Shown: positions 46,538-58,066 of the stretch, in pieces
Layout of the letters: the number at the start of each line of letters is the position of its first letter
Numbering within the stretch: position 1 is the first letter of the stretch
NCBI GenBank assembly: GCA_022432975.1
Contig: CM039502.1
Location: 73,923,497-73,987,496 of the forward strand
Direction: 5' to 3'
Source: Begonia masoniana
Taxonomy: Eukaryota; Streptophyta; Magnoliopsida; Cucurbitales; Begoniaceae
Length of the DNA: 64,000 bases
Made by a program: the position numbers and the translations under genes
The notes under the pieces: model-generated
What the model saw: only the letters and a program-made list of their open reading frames with translations
Told to the model about the DNA's origin: nothing
Databases searched by the model: none

Positions 46538-48163
46538 TGATGACTCTTATTTTAGAGTCATTTTATGCTAACTTTATATAAGAAAACTTAGATGAATTGA
46601 GTGATTGCAATAATAAATTGATATGGATTTACTATAAATGCTATACAATGCTGCAGCATTAGGGCTTTGATTGAATTTAATATATTTAATGCTGATTTTC
46701 TATTAAAAGCATGATTTTTCTCTTTAATTATAATTTTATATTTTCATATTTAAATGCAAGGATTATAGCGGGAAAAATCAAGTTTAAAAGTGGGATTTGT
46801 TAGAGAAAATCATGGTTGCCAAAATTTGAGGATTTATTTTGATTATAATTTGATGCAGATTACTAAGAAGAGAGAGAGGAGACTACTATTAAGGAAGATC
46901 AAATAGGTTGAAGATCTTGTGGAATAAAACAAAGCAATCGGAAGCAGTAAACAGCTGGGCAGCGGAAGACTAAAAGGGAAAGAAGAAAGCTGGGCAGCTG
47001 GGCAGCGGAAGAGGCAAAAACTTGGGCAGCAGAAAAAGACAAAATCCAGCGGTGGATATAGAAAGCAAAGCAACAGTTGATTTAAAGAACGGGCAGCGGA
47101 AGAATTCTAAAACAAAGCAGCAGAAGAAGTCTAAAATTGGGCAGCGGAAGATATACAAAGGAGCACCACTTAAAGACAAAAAATGGACAGAGGAAAACAT
47201 GATGAATGAGCAGCACTAAAAGACGAAACTAATTCTCAACAGAGAGATTGGAGAGAGAAAAAGCAATAATCTAGAAGGAAGCAAAAAAAGAGGACAAAAA
47301 TCAAGGAAAATGAGATTGGAGAGAGAAAGAGAGGATGGTATGCAAAATTAAAAAGGATTCCAGCGTGTGACTATGGGGGTGGAAGAAATTTTGGATCCAG
47401 AAGAGGGAGACGACGTTCTTCTGCATTTTCCTTCTTCTCTTATTTTTATTTTTATGTTATTATTTTTTTAGTTTTATTTAATTATGCATAGTAGCTAAAC
47501 TTTAATCTTGGTTAGGACGATAGTATTTGTTGCGATATTTTGCTACGATCTTGGTTTGTTTCTGCAATTATCTATTGAACAATTATTTGTGAAATTTTCT
47601 TGCTAAGTCAGATCGTATCGATAGATAGGTTGACGATTCATGTTTATATTGTATCGACAGATAGATATAAATTTTAGATGCACGAATAATTAATCGAATT
47701 AAATTGTTACAACGTAGTTAACATTAATTTAATTGGCGATAAGAATAGCACATATCGAAAATTCAATATTAGTTACATTCTTTCAAGGTAGAAAGAAATT
47801 CTAATTTGAATTTACCTAGGCAATTCGAAAGAATCCGAGAAAATATTTTTATTCTTGTTGTTTTTTAGATAATGCTGCAGAGCATTACCAGAGCATTAGT
47901 AGCAGAATCATCGTAACGAAGAAAATCGATCCTAGCCAAGGCTTTTTTTTATCGTTTTTACCTCTTTTATTCTGATTTACTTTGTTACATTGTCATTCTA
48001 ATTTTATTTCGAATTATTTTTTACTTATCATCTAATATTTTTATAAGATTTTTATAGCGATTAATTCAATTAACAATATCCTCGTGGGATCGATACTTTA
48101 CTTACTCTATTACTTCGTTAGCGACACGTGCACTTGCGTGTAAAGGTGTTAAAATCACTAACA
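46538..48163 (+). repeat. 3' LTR of element 4
   Basis: 1626 bp, TGATGACTCTTATTTTAG ... CACTAACA. Nearly identical to 40536-42165; the largest difference is a 5-bp deletion near 47137. Confidence 0.95.
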
Positions 48164-48168
48164 GTATT

Positions 48169-49150
48169 AAATAAAGAAATCATACCATCGATAACACCAT
48201 GGCCAGATGAATCACAAAGTTCAGATCCTGCAACTGCATAAACTTGGTCAGTCATCTTTTCCTTTCCTCTATTGCCACCTCCAAATCCACCCCTCGATGA
48301 ACTAGGGTTAGCACTAGTCATATAATTCAGAGTCATAGCAGGAATGGTGTTTGAAGCAAAGCTCTGTTGATGCCTAGTAGACTTCTGATAGTATGGCTGA
48401 TATTGACGCTGATTACGCTGATCCTAACCAGAAAATCCCATGTTACCTCTGAAACCAGGCCTGTCAATGATTGTTTGAGAAGGTGCTGAATTATTTTGAG
48501 GTTTTTGATAAGTAGGGAAATTCTTTCTTAAATGTTCTGGTTGTTCACAAGAGTGAAAAAAATATATGACCTTCACGGTTTTTCCTTTTCTGCCTCAACA
48601 CGCTGAGCAACAGCAACTACTTTAGGAAGGATTTTAAAAGCAAAGCCTGACAAATGGTGTCTAATCTTGGACCTCAAATTCATTCAAAACTTCACCAGCC
48701 TATCCACCGAGTCCATGTGATTAATATACTGAGAGAACTCCACAAACTTGGCATAATACTCTAGTACGGTAAGATTTTCCTGCTTCAAATTATGATATGC
48801 CGCGATCATCTTTTGGCAATGTCCAGCATTGTAATAATTGTCTCTAAAAAGAGTTTCGAACTGTGTCTAAGTCATATTCTCAAAAGGGTAGTCCAACTTC
48901 AGAGACCTCCACCAAACTTCGGCCATTTTCTCAAATTGATAGGTTGCAAATCCAACCCAATAATCTATTGGAGCTTTCAGAGCCGTCAATTTCTTATGAA
49001 TCACCCTTAACTAATTTTTTGCAACTTGAGGGTCAGCATCGCCCACAAACATTGGTAAGTTCATCTGCTCCCACTGCATAAAGTAATGCGGCGGTCCTCT
49101 ACGTCTTGATTTCCGCGTCATTGGGTTAAATTTTGCAATGCATCTCTGAG
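48169..49150 (-). pseudogene. gag of element 3 (displaced by element 4)
   Basis: On the minus strand from about 49150: WWRSLKLDYPFENMT, FRDNYYNAGHCQKM, LTVLEYYAKFVEFSQYI and LRSKIRHHLSGFAFKIL, the core of a chromovirus gag, with several stops. The final open piece ends SSGHGVIDGMISLFNT and, across element 4, continues in frame into VMHVLFDTG, the protease at 40529. No zinc knuckle is seen in the surviving part. Confidence 0.8.
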
Positions 49151-49364
49151 AGCTATTATCGGATTAGTAGGCTGCGATTCAGCTGATTGCACAGTATGTG
49201 CTGCAGGGGTACAATTCCTAAGATTTCTTATTGGGGGTATTTTTGTAAATCTGAAAAAAAATTTACGTTTTAGGTTAGAATATGTCATTTTGCTCACTAA
49301 TGATTTTTGTATATCATCACATCATCTATCTTATAAGTGTCACTTTTCAAGATAGGCAACCTGA

Positions 49365-49375
49365 CTCTGATACCA
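49365..49375 (-). other. primer-binding site of element 3
   Basis: Minus strand TGGTATCAGAG, an 11-nt match to the initiator tRNA-Met type site, a few bases from the LTR edge. Confidence 0.85.
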
Positions 49376-49869
49376 TTTTTCTATCACGTCCCAAATGGGA
49401 TCGCAATAGAACGAGGGACGACTGATCTGAAAATCGAGTCAACCGTCTGACTATAAATCTTATTCACTTAAAAAGAACATGCAACAGAAAGTTTATAAAC
49501 TAATATGAAGTCAGAGTCCAAAATATAAATTAAACAGGTTCGACAAGAGACACCAGATAATGTGATGATATGCGTCCAAGTGAGATAACAACATACCATA
49601 CAGCTTACAATTTTTCAAAAGTCTCTAACCTTAAAAATTTAAAATGAAACCTATAGAAAATTTTTGTTCCCTCACTGATAACTAGAACTGTGATGACCCG
49701 GATGTGTAAATATGGTACGATGGCTGCACGAACTGGAACCCAAATGGCAGCACGTCCGCGCGGGCGAACCGGAAGGTGACGGGTCTTAAAAAGGGGGTCG
49801 TCAGAATCCCGCATCGCTTGGGGAAGTATGTGGAAATGAAACATATGTAAAGAGACCCTCCCAACATAG

Positions 49870-49985
49870 CAAGACGCGTTTTGGAGCACAATTGGCAACG
49901 GATCCCATAAGAACTCCGAAGTTAAAAGTGCTTCGGCGAGAGCAATCCCAAGTTGGGTGACCTTCCGGGAAGTTCTCGCCAAACA
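49870..49985 (+). other. 5S rRNA-derived segment in Cassandra left LTR
   Basis: About 115 bp aligns along the plant 5S rRNA, best at its 3' half, where the A-box-like GTTAAAAGTGCTT and C-box-like GGGTGACCTTCCGGGAAG lie. Too diverged for a functional rRNA; it is the internal promoter relic of the TRIM. Confidence 0.85.
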
Positions 49986-50316
49986 AAGCCGTGAGGGGAG
50001 GATATTGGGCTACGGCCCAATCCCCAGAGCAGACAATATCTTGCTGGAAAAAGGGGTCGTTACAAATGGTATCAGAGCCTGTACCCAACCAGAAATGTGG
50101 CCAACGAGGACGTTGGGCCCCCAAGGGGGGGTGATTGTGATGACCCGGATGTGTAAGTATAGTACGATGGCTGCACGAACCAGAACCCGGATGGCGGTAC
50201 GTTCGCGCGAACGAACTGGAAGGTGACGGGTCGTAAAAAGGGGGTCGTCACAATCCCGCATCGCTTGGGGAAGTATGTGGAAATGAAACATATGTAAAGA
50301 GACCCTCCCAACATAG

Positions 50317-50432
50317 CAAGACGCGTTTTGGAGCACAATTGGCAACGGATCCCATAAGAACTCCGAAGTTAAAAGTGCTTCGGTGAGAGCAATCCCAGGT
50401 TGGGTGACCTTCCGGGAAGTTCTCGCCAAACA
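50317..50432 (+). other. 5S rRNA-derived segment in Cassandra right LTR
   Basis: The counterpart of the left-LTR segment, with the same departures from 5S rRNA and a few private changes (GGTGAGAG for GGCGAGAG; CCCAGGTTGGG for CCCAAGTTGGG). Confidence 0.85.
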
Positions 50433-51659
50433 AAGCCGTGAGGGGAGGATATTGGGCTACGGCCCAATCCCCAGAGCGGACAATATCTTGCTGGGAAAAG
50501 GTGTTGTTACAAGAACTCCTCTTGATTTGATCCTGAAAAAAATAGTAGTCGTTTGGGTGAGTCTACTAAACTCAATAGGGGTAGAGTTTATTTCCAACAG
50601 TAATAAAATATTATGCATAAATTTAATAGAAATGCAGTTATGCAATTTCAATAAATATTTGGTGAAAATGAAGCCTCTTATGGACCCCGAGCACACTGGG
50701 CCATAGGCTAAAACATCAACATTAGGCGGTCGCATGCCATAATTATCCTGATCAGGTTTAGAATTTCGCGCCCAAGGACATGACTCTTCAGTTGTCCTAT
50801 TACTTCTAGTTAAACCACACAATTTTTATCAATGATAAAATATGCAGTTGATAAATGTGTGAAAGAACAATAGTACAAAATTAAATGAACATTTTATGCT
50901 AAATAAACGAATTTAATTAATTAATTAAATATAATACTTAACCGAAAATAAAATAAACTCCTACCTCGATTGCACTTACAACAGGTCAATAAATTCAAAA
51001 GTCTAAGTTAACAAGTCCACACTTTAATTCAATAAATTGGCACCTTGGAAAAATCAAACTTTTCCTCGTCCAAAATCTGCAACAATGGAAGTTACAAAAA
51101 ATTCTTCAATTATTAGGGAAGAATTTCATAAAACTCTTAAGGATTTCTCCAAATATCAAAACCAATATTAAGAGGAAGCTTGACTTACTAGGATCAATCT
51201 TTTTCTTCTCTGCAAAATCTCAAATTGAACCCCAAATACTTGCAAATCATTCGTTGGGAGTGAAATGAAATATGGCAGAGAGGAGGCGTTTCAATTGGTG
51301 GAAAATAATTTAGGAAAAAAAAAGAGTTGCAAATGGCGTTAAAAGAGAGAGAGAAATGTGGGCGTAATCTTTCTCTTCTTCAAGCGGTGCCTTCATCAAG
51401 AAAGGGTTTTCTGGAGAAAAATTTAACAAGAATATAGTTTTATGAAAGGAGGGAGAAAAGTTGTACACGTGATAATTTAAAGAGGGAAGTGAAATTACAT
51501 TATTGTCCTCTGACGTTTTCTCCTCCAAATCAATTTGTGGGTTTCACAAAAAGTTGCGATGAAAATTGCCGAGGGTAAAAACTGAAAGGGAAGAGATCAA
51601 AGCTCTCTGTTTGAATTGCGGGGAAGAAGGGGAAAGATTTTCCTTCTTGGCTTCGTAAC

Positions 51660-51873
51660 TGTTAGAGTACGTACGGTTTAGTTCAGTTAGATCCTTTAGT
51701 TTAGTTAGTTGTTCTTGCTCGTAATGAGCTAAACTCGGTTTTCGATAACACAAAAAGAGTTAAGAAGAAATCATAAACATATTTCTCTTTCTCTCTCCCG
51801 CCATTCTCCTCATCTCCTTCGTCTTCATCGTCTTCATCCTCTTCTTCTTCTTCTCCTTTAGTACGTTAATCCA
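51660..51873 (+). repeat. probable 5' LTR of a Ty1/copia element
   Basis: TGTTAGAGTACG ... GTTAATCCA, about 214 bp, followed at 51878 by TTGCTATCAGAGCC, close to the initiator tRNA-Met site with one mismatch. Short LTRs suit Ale/Retrofit-type copia elements. The 3' LTR is outside the window, so the ends are inferred. Confidence 0.6.
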
Positions 51874-51894
51874 ACTTGCTATCAGAGCCAGAGA

Positions 51895-52193
51895 ATGGCG
51901 TCTCTCAGCTCAATGATTCACTCCTCCCCTTCAACTCCCCTTTCTTCTCCCCTGCCACCATTTCCATCAGTAAACTAAATACTAACCATCAAACTAGACA
52001 ATTCAAATTACTTGGTATGGAAAACTCAGCTCCTTAATGTTGTTATCGCAAATGGAATAGATAATATTTTGGATGGTACCTATCCTTCCTAACCACAATT
52101 CATGAACTATCTTTCTTCTCAAATAAATCTAGAACTCAGCTTATGGCAACGCTACAATCGGCTCCTCATGAGCTGAATATTCTCTTCGCTTTC
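51895..52193 (+). pseudogene. copia gag, 5' part
   Basis: MASLSSMIHSSPSTPLSSP, then TIKLDNSNYLVWKTQLLNVV and LWQRYNRLLMS, the N-terminal copia gag (UBN2-like) region, with stops near 51976 and 52090. It is cut at 52193 by element 5 and resumes at 59978. Confidence 0.8.
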
Positions 52194-54677
52194 TGTGACA
52201 ACCCTTAACCCTGTCCCTTAATTTCCCGTAAAATTTTTCTTTTTGCACATTAAGGAAATTTCGACTTCAAAAGCTTTAAATAGAAGTCTAGATCGTTGAA
52301 ATCGTCTCGAAAATCATTTAAATAAAACCTAAAAATGCAAGGAAACAATCGGTCAATTGAATCAAGGGCAAAAGAGGCATTTTGCCCGAAAAACTTGTGG
52401 CCGATTGATCGGCCATTTCAGCTAATCGATCGGCTGTGGTGTTTATACGACAGGCGATCAATCGCCTGATCAATCGCCCCTTGGCAATCATCCTCAGCCG
52501 ATCGATCACCCTTACTAGGCGATTGATCGGCATACGCTCTGGAATTTCTTCCAGAGCGTAGCCAAAGAGGGGCGATCGATCGGCAATCTCTCTGGATTGA
52601 AATCCAGAGAGCTTGTCATCCTTCCTCTTTTCCTTCTTCTCTCCAATTCCCTAGATATCACACACACATATATTTCACCATTTCCACCAATACCTTCATC
52701 ACTTCATCAATTTACCACTAAATACATCTCATAACAAACACTTCGACCCCCATACAATTCTCACTTCCCTAGTCATACAAAAACTGACTCGAAATATATT
52801 TAAAACAAAGTAAATTTTCATGAAAACAAACTGTGTGGTTCGGTTTAAAAACTAAACAATTCCTCCTGTTTAAAAGAAAACACCAAGCAGTTCCAGTAAA
52901 ACTTCAAAATCAACATTATCACTTAGACTTTACAATTTATCCATAAACCATTTTCATCGTAAGTTTCTAAGCTAATCCACTAAAATACATTATCTATACA
53001 ATTTTTTTACCCATCTCTAGCTCAAAATACCTTTACGTCTTCCCCCACAGGTCAAAATACGCGTCGATTGCCCAGCACGCTCCCACGGGCATCCTCCTTC
53101 AATCTATGCGTTCGTCTGGTAAAGGGACGTATTCCTCACCTGTCTCGAGGTCACCTACACCATAAAGACACCTATGAGAATAAATCTCAGTAAATTATAC
53201 GTAAATGTTTATGCATGAACATATGTATACTATTTTCATGAAGGTCGTCCATGTCATTTCATTTATCAGTATGTGTCGGTCTTGGTTATCGGGGCCTTTC
53301 TCAGTCAAATGGCTAAGGCACATCAAGCGGGTAGATAGCCCACACCATCTGAAAGGAGGGAGACCCGCTCACCATGGAACGCCAGGTCTGAACCTCTCCC
53401 TGAATAACCACCATGCGTTGTTTACTGTGATACTTTACTTGCCCCCTTATTTTTTATACATTTCTTTTTCATGAAATCCATGCGTAAGTTCGTTTTCATG
53501 ACGTTTCGTAAAACCATGATGTATGAACAGTTAATGCACAATATATACATAAATAACGTGAATACCATCAAAACCATACAAGCATTTCCTATAAAACAAA
53601 CTAAACCTAAACTACCCATCAAAACCATAAAAACACATTCAATGCACCAACAATCCTCAACAACATAAACTCGACATATGATGTAGACCAATCAGCCACA
53701 GTAAATCACGAGAACTTACCTGACGTCCTTAGCAATTCGGGTGCCGTCCGTGAGCTTTGTCACCTAGAATATTTCACAACGTCCTTTGTTAAAACCGGGC
53801 CTAAACAATAAGATTTCGAAAACTAATAAAACTCCTAACTAAAAGAAATTTCCTAAAATTCTAATAAACTTCTCTCAGGCATTTCGTAAAGCAATTTACG
53901 CTCACAAACCATAAACCTCCATTAATGGAGTTTTTCAAAGCTTCACATACCCGATTTTTCAACCAAAACGCCAAATACACTCGGTATTTTGCCCAACAAT
54001 GTTCAATAATCACAAATACGGCAATACCTAACCATTTCTAACATAACCCGATTAATTTGGCAAAAATCTAATGAAACAAATGTTTAAACTCTTAAAAATC
54101 GAGAACTAACGGACTAAAACTATAGAATCGTACCTAGGACATCGTTAGGAGAAGGAAACGTGAAAAAGATAGATCGATTGGGGGAGGAATCGTTGAAGAA
54201 GAGGAGAACCGCCGTTGGAAGCAAGAAATCGCCCAAGTCTCCTCTGGAAGGGGATTTCACAGAATGAAGATACATGGGAGGAGAGGAACACTTAGGTGTT
54301 TTAATGGAATTTCTCATAGAAATTATCATTTTGCCCTTTTGTTAAATATTCGTCTATTCTGTTATTTCACTATTGATTCGGTTTCTCTAAATTTTCTTAT
54401 TTCACCAATAATTCCAATTTATTACTAGGGCTCTAATAAAACTTTCTGTTCATAAAACTGACCTAGTTTACTAAAATACCCTTTATATTACGAGAGATAT
54501 CAAAACTCATAACCGGGTGTTACATCTCCAAAAATTCTCTTATTCCTTCAAATACTTCAATTCACCGATATAGTCTTAATAAGACTTCTCGTTCACAAAA
54601 CGGGCTAAATTCCCAATATTTTTGAAATTGCCATTACATAGAGGAATTTCTAAGATCCCGTACAACCGGGTGTTACA
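52194..54677 (-). repeat. 3' LTR of element 5
   Basis: TGTGACAACCCTTAACCC ... GGGTGTTACA, 2484 bp. It contains a palindrome cluster at 52390-52615 in which several CG steps have become TG or CA, and a segment 53120-53690 missing from the right LTR. Confidence 0.92.
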
Positions 54678-57362
54678 TTCCATCCACCTTAATTAAAATT
54701 TTTTCCTCAAAATTTGACTTAGCTTATAGTCCCTGATATTAACGTCTCATGTCTTGCGGCCTTATAATTCGATTTACAATCGCTTCGTTCTTTTCAAGTC
54801 TCTTTCCTCCATCTATCCAAAATTTTCAAATTTCCTTAATAAGAACCTCGATCCAATCCATACTTAGGGACAACCTCTATGGTTGGTTCTAAACCAGAAT
54901 CCCTAAAACCAAATGACGCAACATTAACCTACTGACCACATCTACTGCGTTTGATTTGATTAATCAAGTCCTAGGTTATGCATCGCTTGTTAGCAATCCC
55001 TACGTCTCCAATTGGAATAACCCAACTGCATTTATATGCCCATAAATCATTTACACACATGTTAGCTTCCACTTAGTCGTCCATAAGTTAAACTTTCTTA
55101 CCCTTCTGACTTAGCCTTATATTCGGGCTTCCCCGATTAAAGCCTAATTAAAGTCCTCAATTTCCAGTTTCTCTTAGCTATTCCTTTAGATCGTAGCTAT
55201 ATCTAAGCTTTTTAACATCAACTAGATCGAATATCGTCTAAAATTTTTTTTTTCTAACTCCTGGGCTGTAACCCAAATTTCTCCACAATTTCATCGACTC
55301 AGTCCGTTGTTAGAATGCATGCCAACTCAATTTCTACATTATCTCTAGTAATGACCTAGTATTTCTTGGTCACATACTTTTTTGAGCAACTCACCGACTG
55401 AGGCGACTATATTCGGTGGAGGCTTCTTAACTAAAATTCTAATCTTATATTTTACAACTTCCCCATCAAAATACTTCAAGGTCTGGATGAGTCCATCTTG
55501 GAGCTAAAGTCTCTACTCTCTTAAGGTCCTGATTCCCTTGTGAATAAGATCTTATAAACATCACATTTCATTCTAAGTTACAATGACGAGCTCCCTCGTT
55601 ATATCCTTAATTGAATTCTCCTATAATCTACAATACACTCTGTTTGTCTTATTGAATCTCTTTCAAATTTTGAGTGCTACTAAGTCCCTAAATTTTATCC
55701 TCAATACACTCTAAACTATTCATTCTAACCTTAAGTCACTTATGTATTCATTGGTTTCGACTTATGAATATGAGTCGAACCTCTGGAACTTTTTCTAACT
55801 TAGCCTCACTCCTAAGTTTACTTAGATAGCTTATGTGAAATTCCCCCGTTCTCCCCATCTGATAATCCACTAATTCCTCAAATCGTTTGGCACAAAACAT
55901 TGGGCTAAACTTCTAATCTTAACCCTTCGTTTAATCTAACAATCTCTGGCACCTATTTTTAATATCGCACAAGGATTTGTTCGAAGTTACTAAACGGCCT
56001 ATTCTCTTTCGCTCCTCTTAATCGGGTTCCAAATATTCTACTTACCTCTCGTACAATGATTCATCCCACGATCTTCTTGTTTGCAAACTTGTTGTAGGTA
56101 AGTTTACATCCCTAATCCAAACCTCCTCAAACTTACAAACCTTACTCTTCTATTTTCTTAAAGGAAATTTTGAAACGTCTTTTTTATTAAGGGTTACCCT
56201 CCTAATTCCTTGAACACTGATGTTCCTACTTCCATCTCGGAGGTCAGCCTCACGTTTGTGGTTCTCAACTTAAACTGTACGAGCCATAGACTGCCTTCAG
56301 TTGAATCGTCATCCCTTCTATGGCCATACAAGTTGCTTTAAACCCCTAAGCACCACTTCTAATTTAGAACGCTAAACTTTTCTTTCAGTAGTTATTGCGT
56401 TCGAGTTCTTAAGTTCTTTGTAGCTCTCATGCTTCTGCTTCATAATCTCTAATCAAACAATACCCAATGTACGACGCATCTACTACTCACCGATCATTCT
56501 TAACTTCACTAGGTCTCCCCTTTATAGTGTGTCAATCGTAATCTTTTCGCAAAATGGGCAATCGTTCGTGACCAACTAGTCTTTTCAGACGATACATATC
56601 CCCTGGAGATCGGTCAATTTTGTTACTCGAGTATTACCTTTTGTATAACCTTGATTCTTTTATTGCCTCGAATTTGTTAACCTTCCAACTCCAAGTAAAT
56701 TCTCTTATCTTCTTCATTGACATTGGTCGATACGAATATTCCTTTGATATCACTTCGATCTCTCGTCTACAACGTCGCATTCGATCTATCGCCCCTTTGC
56801 CAAAGAAATTAACATTTTACATTCCCTCTCGACAATTACCTAAACTAAACTCTTGAGTGCTACCCTTGTTTAGATACTACCCAACTTTACGCGAATCTAG
56901 GATATTCGAATATCTGCTATATTTTCTTATTTACTTATACACACTAATGGTATCTCAACAATCTAGAGTATCCTTTAGTAAGCCTTACATCTAATCTCCA
57001 ACTCTCTCCTTTATTGATCATATTATAAATCTCTGAGGGTTCGTCAACTAATGTCCAGTTTCTATCTATTTAGATCTTACGTCTCGTAAGTTGCATCCCT
57101 CAAATAGTAACTAAATTCTAAGTGTACATCTTCTTGCGGTTAAGTCAGATTAGTCCCATTAACGCATAACTCTCTTTCTATAAGGTCTTTATCATCCTGT
57201 ATTTAACATACTGCTTCTCGTCAAGGTTCATCTAGGAATCCCTTCTTACCCACCTTTTACTATTCTCTTACCCCTCTATTCTCAAACCTACTTTTATCTA
57301 TTGTACACAAATTGTCATTAAGCCATCGCTCCAACTACTCATTTCTATTCTATTGTTCTTTG
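54678..57362 (-). other. internal region of element 5 without recognisable pol
   Basis: About 2.7 kb between the 3' LTR and the gag remnant, where pol should be. I find no FIDDIL-type RT motif, RNase H, or integrase motif on the minus strand, and stops are dense in all frames. The plus strand is noticeably poor in G. The edge CCATCCACCTTAATTAAAAT near 54680 resembles the polypurine-side end of chromoviruses. Either a very decayed pol or a replaced, non-coding interior. Confidence 0.55.
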
Positions 57363-57905
57363 CTACATTAACTGGGAAAATAAAACCCTACCTGGAACAG
57401 CTGATGGTTGGGTAGTTTCCTTATCTCCGATTGGGGCAATTATCCTCGATATGACTCTCTCCTGATCAGTAACCTTTCTTGAACAATTAAGGGCGTAGTG
57501 GCCTGCCTCCTCACATCTATAGCATCGGTTCGTACCCAATCTACACATACCATAGTGCTCCTTCCGGCAATCAGGACAGCGAGGATTTTGGGAAGTTATT
57601 TGTGGCTGTTTTCCTTTACCCTGGCCACTCCTTCCCTCGTACAGCCTTTTAACACCTCTTTGTTGCTTTTTCTCTACCGAGTGCGGTCGAAACTCTATGA
57701 GGAACCTCTCCACACTGTGGTTATTTGTAGCAATCACCACTTGGGTTCTAGGGCCCTCTCGGTTTATCAATGTCTCAAGCTGACGGGATTGCCTATTCAT
57801 ATGTTGCGCTTGTCGGTCTAGATGTTGAGCTTGTTGGGCAATGAACTCTCTAAGTTGGTCTGTCGTGTCGTCTTGTTCGTCTCTATCATTCCCTCTACGC
57901 ACCAT
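57363..57905 (-). pseudogene. shortened gag of element 5, 180 codons
   Basis: N-terminal MVRRGNDRDEQDD and a Gln/His-rich coil (QQAQHLDRQAQHMNRQ) lead, after a gap where the gag core should be, into RGVKRLYEGRSGQGKGKQPQ, a Cys pair (CPDCRKEHYGMC) and a CCHC knuckle CYRCEEAGHYALNC. Chromovirus gags are about twice this length, so the core has been lost by an in-frame deletion. Open but probably not functional alone. Confidence 0.8.
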
Positions 57906-58050
57906 TTTGTTAACCTATAAAATTTAAAGACAATAATTCTAAGAAATCAAAACAAAGAAATCTTAAAAACGTACTTACAGTTGAAGAAGCATGTCCGCGT
58001 AGCGGCTTGCGCAGTCGAGCAGTCTACAAAACCGATTTTAAAACCCAGGG

Positions 58051-58062
58051 GCTCTGATACCA
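58051..58062 (-). other. primer-binding site of element 5
   Basis: Minus strand TGGTATCAGAGC, a perfect 12-nt initiator tRNA-Met type site, four bases from the LTR edge. Confidence 0.92.
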
Positions 58063-58066
58063 TAAC

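Larger units (their letters stand above)
40536..48163 (+). mobile_element. element 4: young gag-protease-only Athila/Tat-like element
   Basis: 7628 bp, LTRs 40536-42165 and 46538-48163, with target duplication GTATT at 40531-40535 and 48164-48168. The internal region has a primer-binding site, gag and a protease-bearing frame, then non-coding sequence to the polypurine tract. Reverse transcriptase, RNase H and the integrase core are absent. By eye the LTRs differ at about 17 positions plus a 5-bp indel, near 1%. Removing it restores the element 3 reading frame from gag into protease. This is the TR-GAG class of non-autonomous LTR element. Confidence 0.93.
49689..50511 (+). mobile_element. complete Cassandra TRIM with 5S-derived LTRs
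   Basis: Two 376-bp LTRs (49689-50064, 50136-50511), each TGTGATGACCCGG ... GTTACA, flank 71 bp containing a perfect initiator tRNA-Met primer-binding site TGGTATCAGAGC (50067-50078) and a polypurine tract CAAGGGGGGG. Target duplication AGAAC lies at 49684-49688 and 50512-50516. The uninterrupted site is visible in the other LTR of element 3. Each LTR holds a 5S rRNA-like core: GGATCCCATAAGAACTCCGA, GTTAAAAGTGCTTCGGCGAG, GGGTGACCTTCCGGGAAG. This is the hallmark of Cassandra, whose LTR promoter is 5S-derived (RNA polymerase III type). It encodes no protein. Confidence 0.96.
35816..51548 (-). mobile_element. element 3: Tekay-like chromovirus, minus strand, with two nested insertions
   Basis: LTRs 35816-37151 and 49382-51548 are flanked by AAAAG on both sides (35811-35815 and 51549-51553). 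Leftward order: 5' LTR, primer-binding site, gag, protease, RT, RNase H, integrase, chromodomain-like remnant, 3' LTR. It is interrupted by element 4 at the gag-protease border and by Cassandra in the 5' LTR. Without these it is about 8.1 kb. Many stops and frameshifts, and visibly diverged LTRs, make it the older host of younger insertions. Confidence 0.92.
49382..51548 (-). repeat. 5' LTR of element 3, carrying Cassandra
   Basis: TATCACGTCCCAAATGGG at the left (first dinucleotide TG changed to TA), GTTTCACA at the right. Homologous to 35816-37151 with many substitutions. It contains the Cassandra insertion 49689-50511. Confidence 0.92.

Noticed and set aside
49870..50432. Two 5S rRNA genes
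   Set aside because: Each lies at the same place in a 376-bp LTR of a TRIM and diverges from 5S rRNA along its length; they are Cassandra promoter relics.
49605..50822. Several frames of 60-139 codons in Cassandra
   Set aside because: They recur identically because the two LTRs are duplicates; Cassandra is non-coding.
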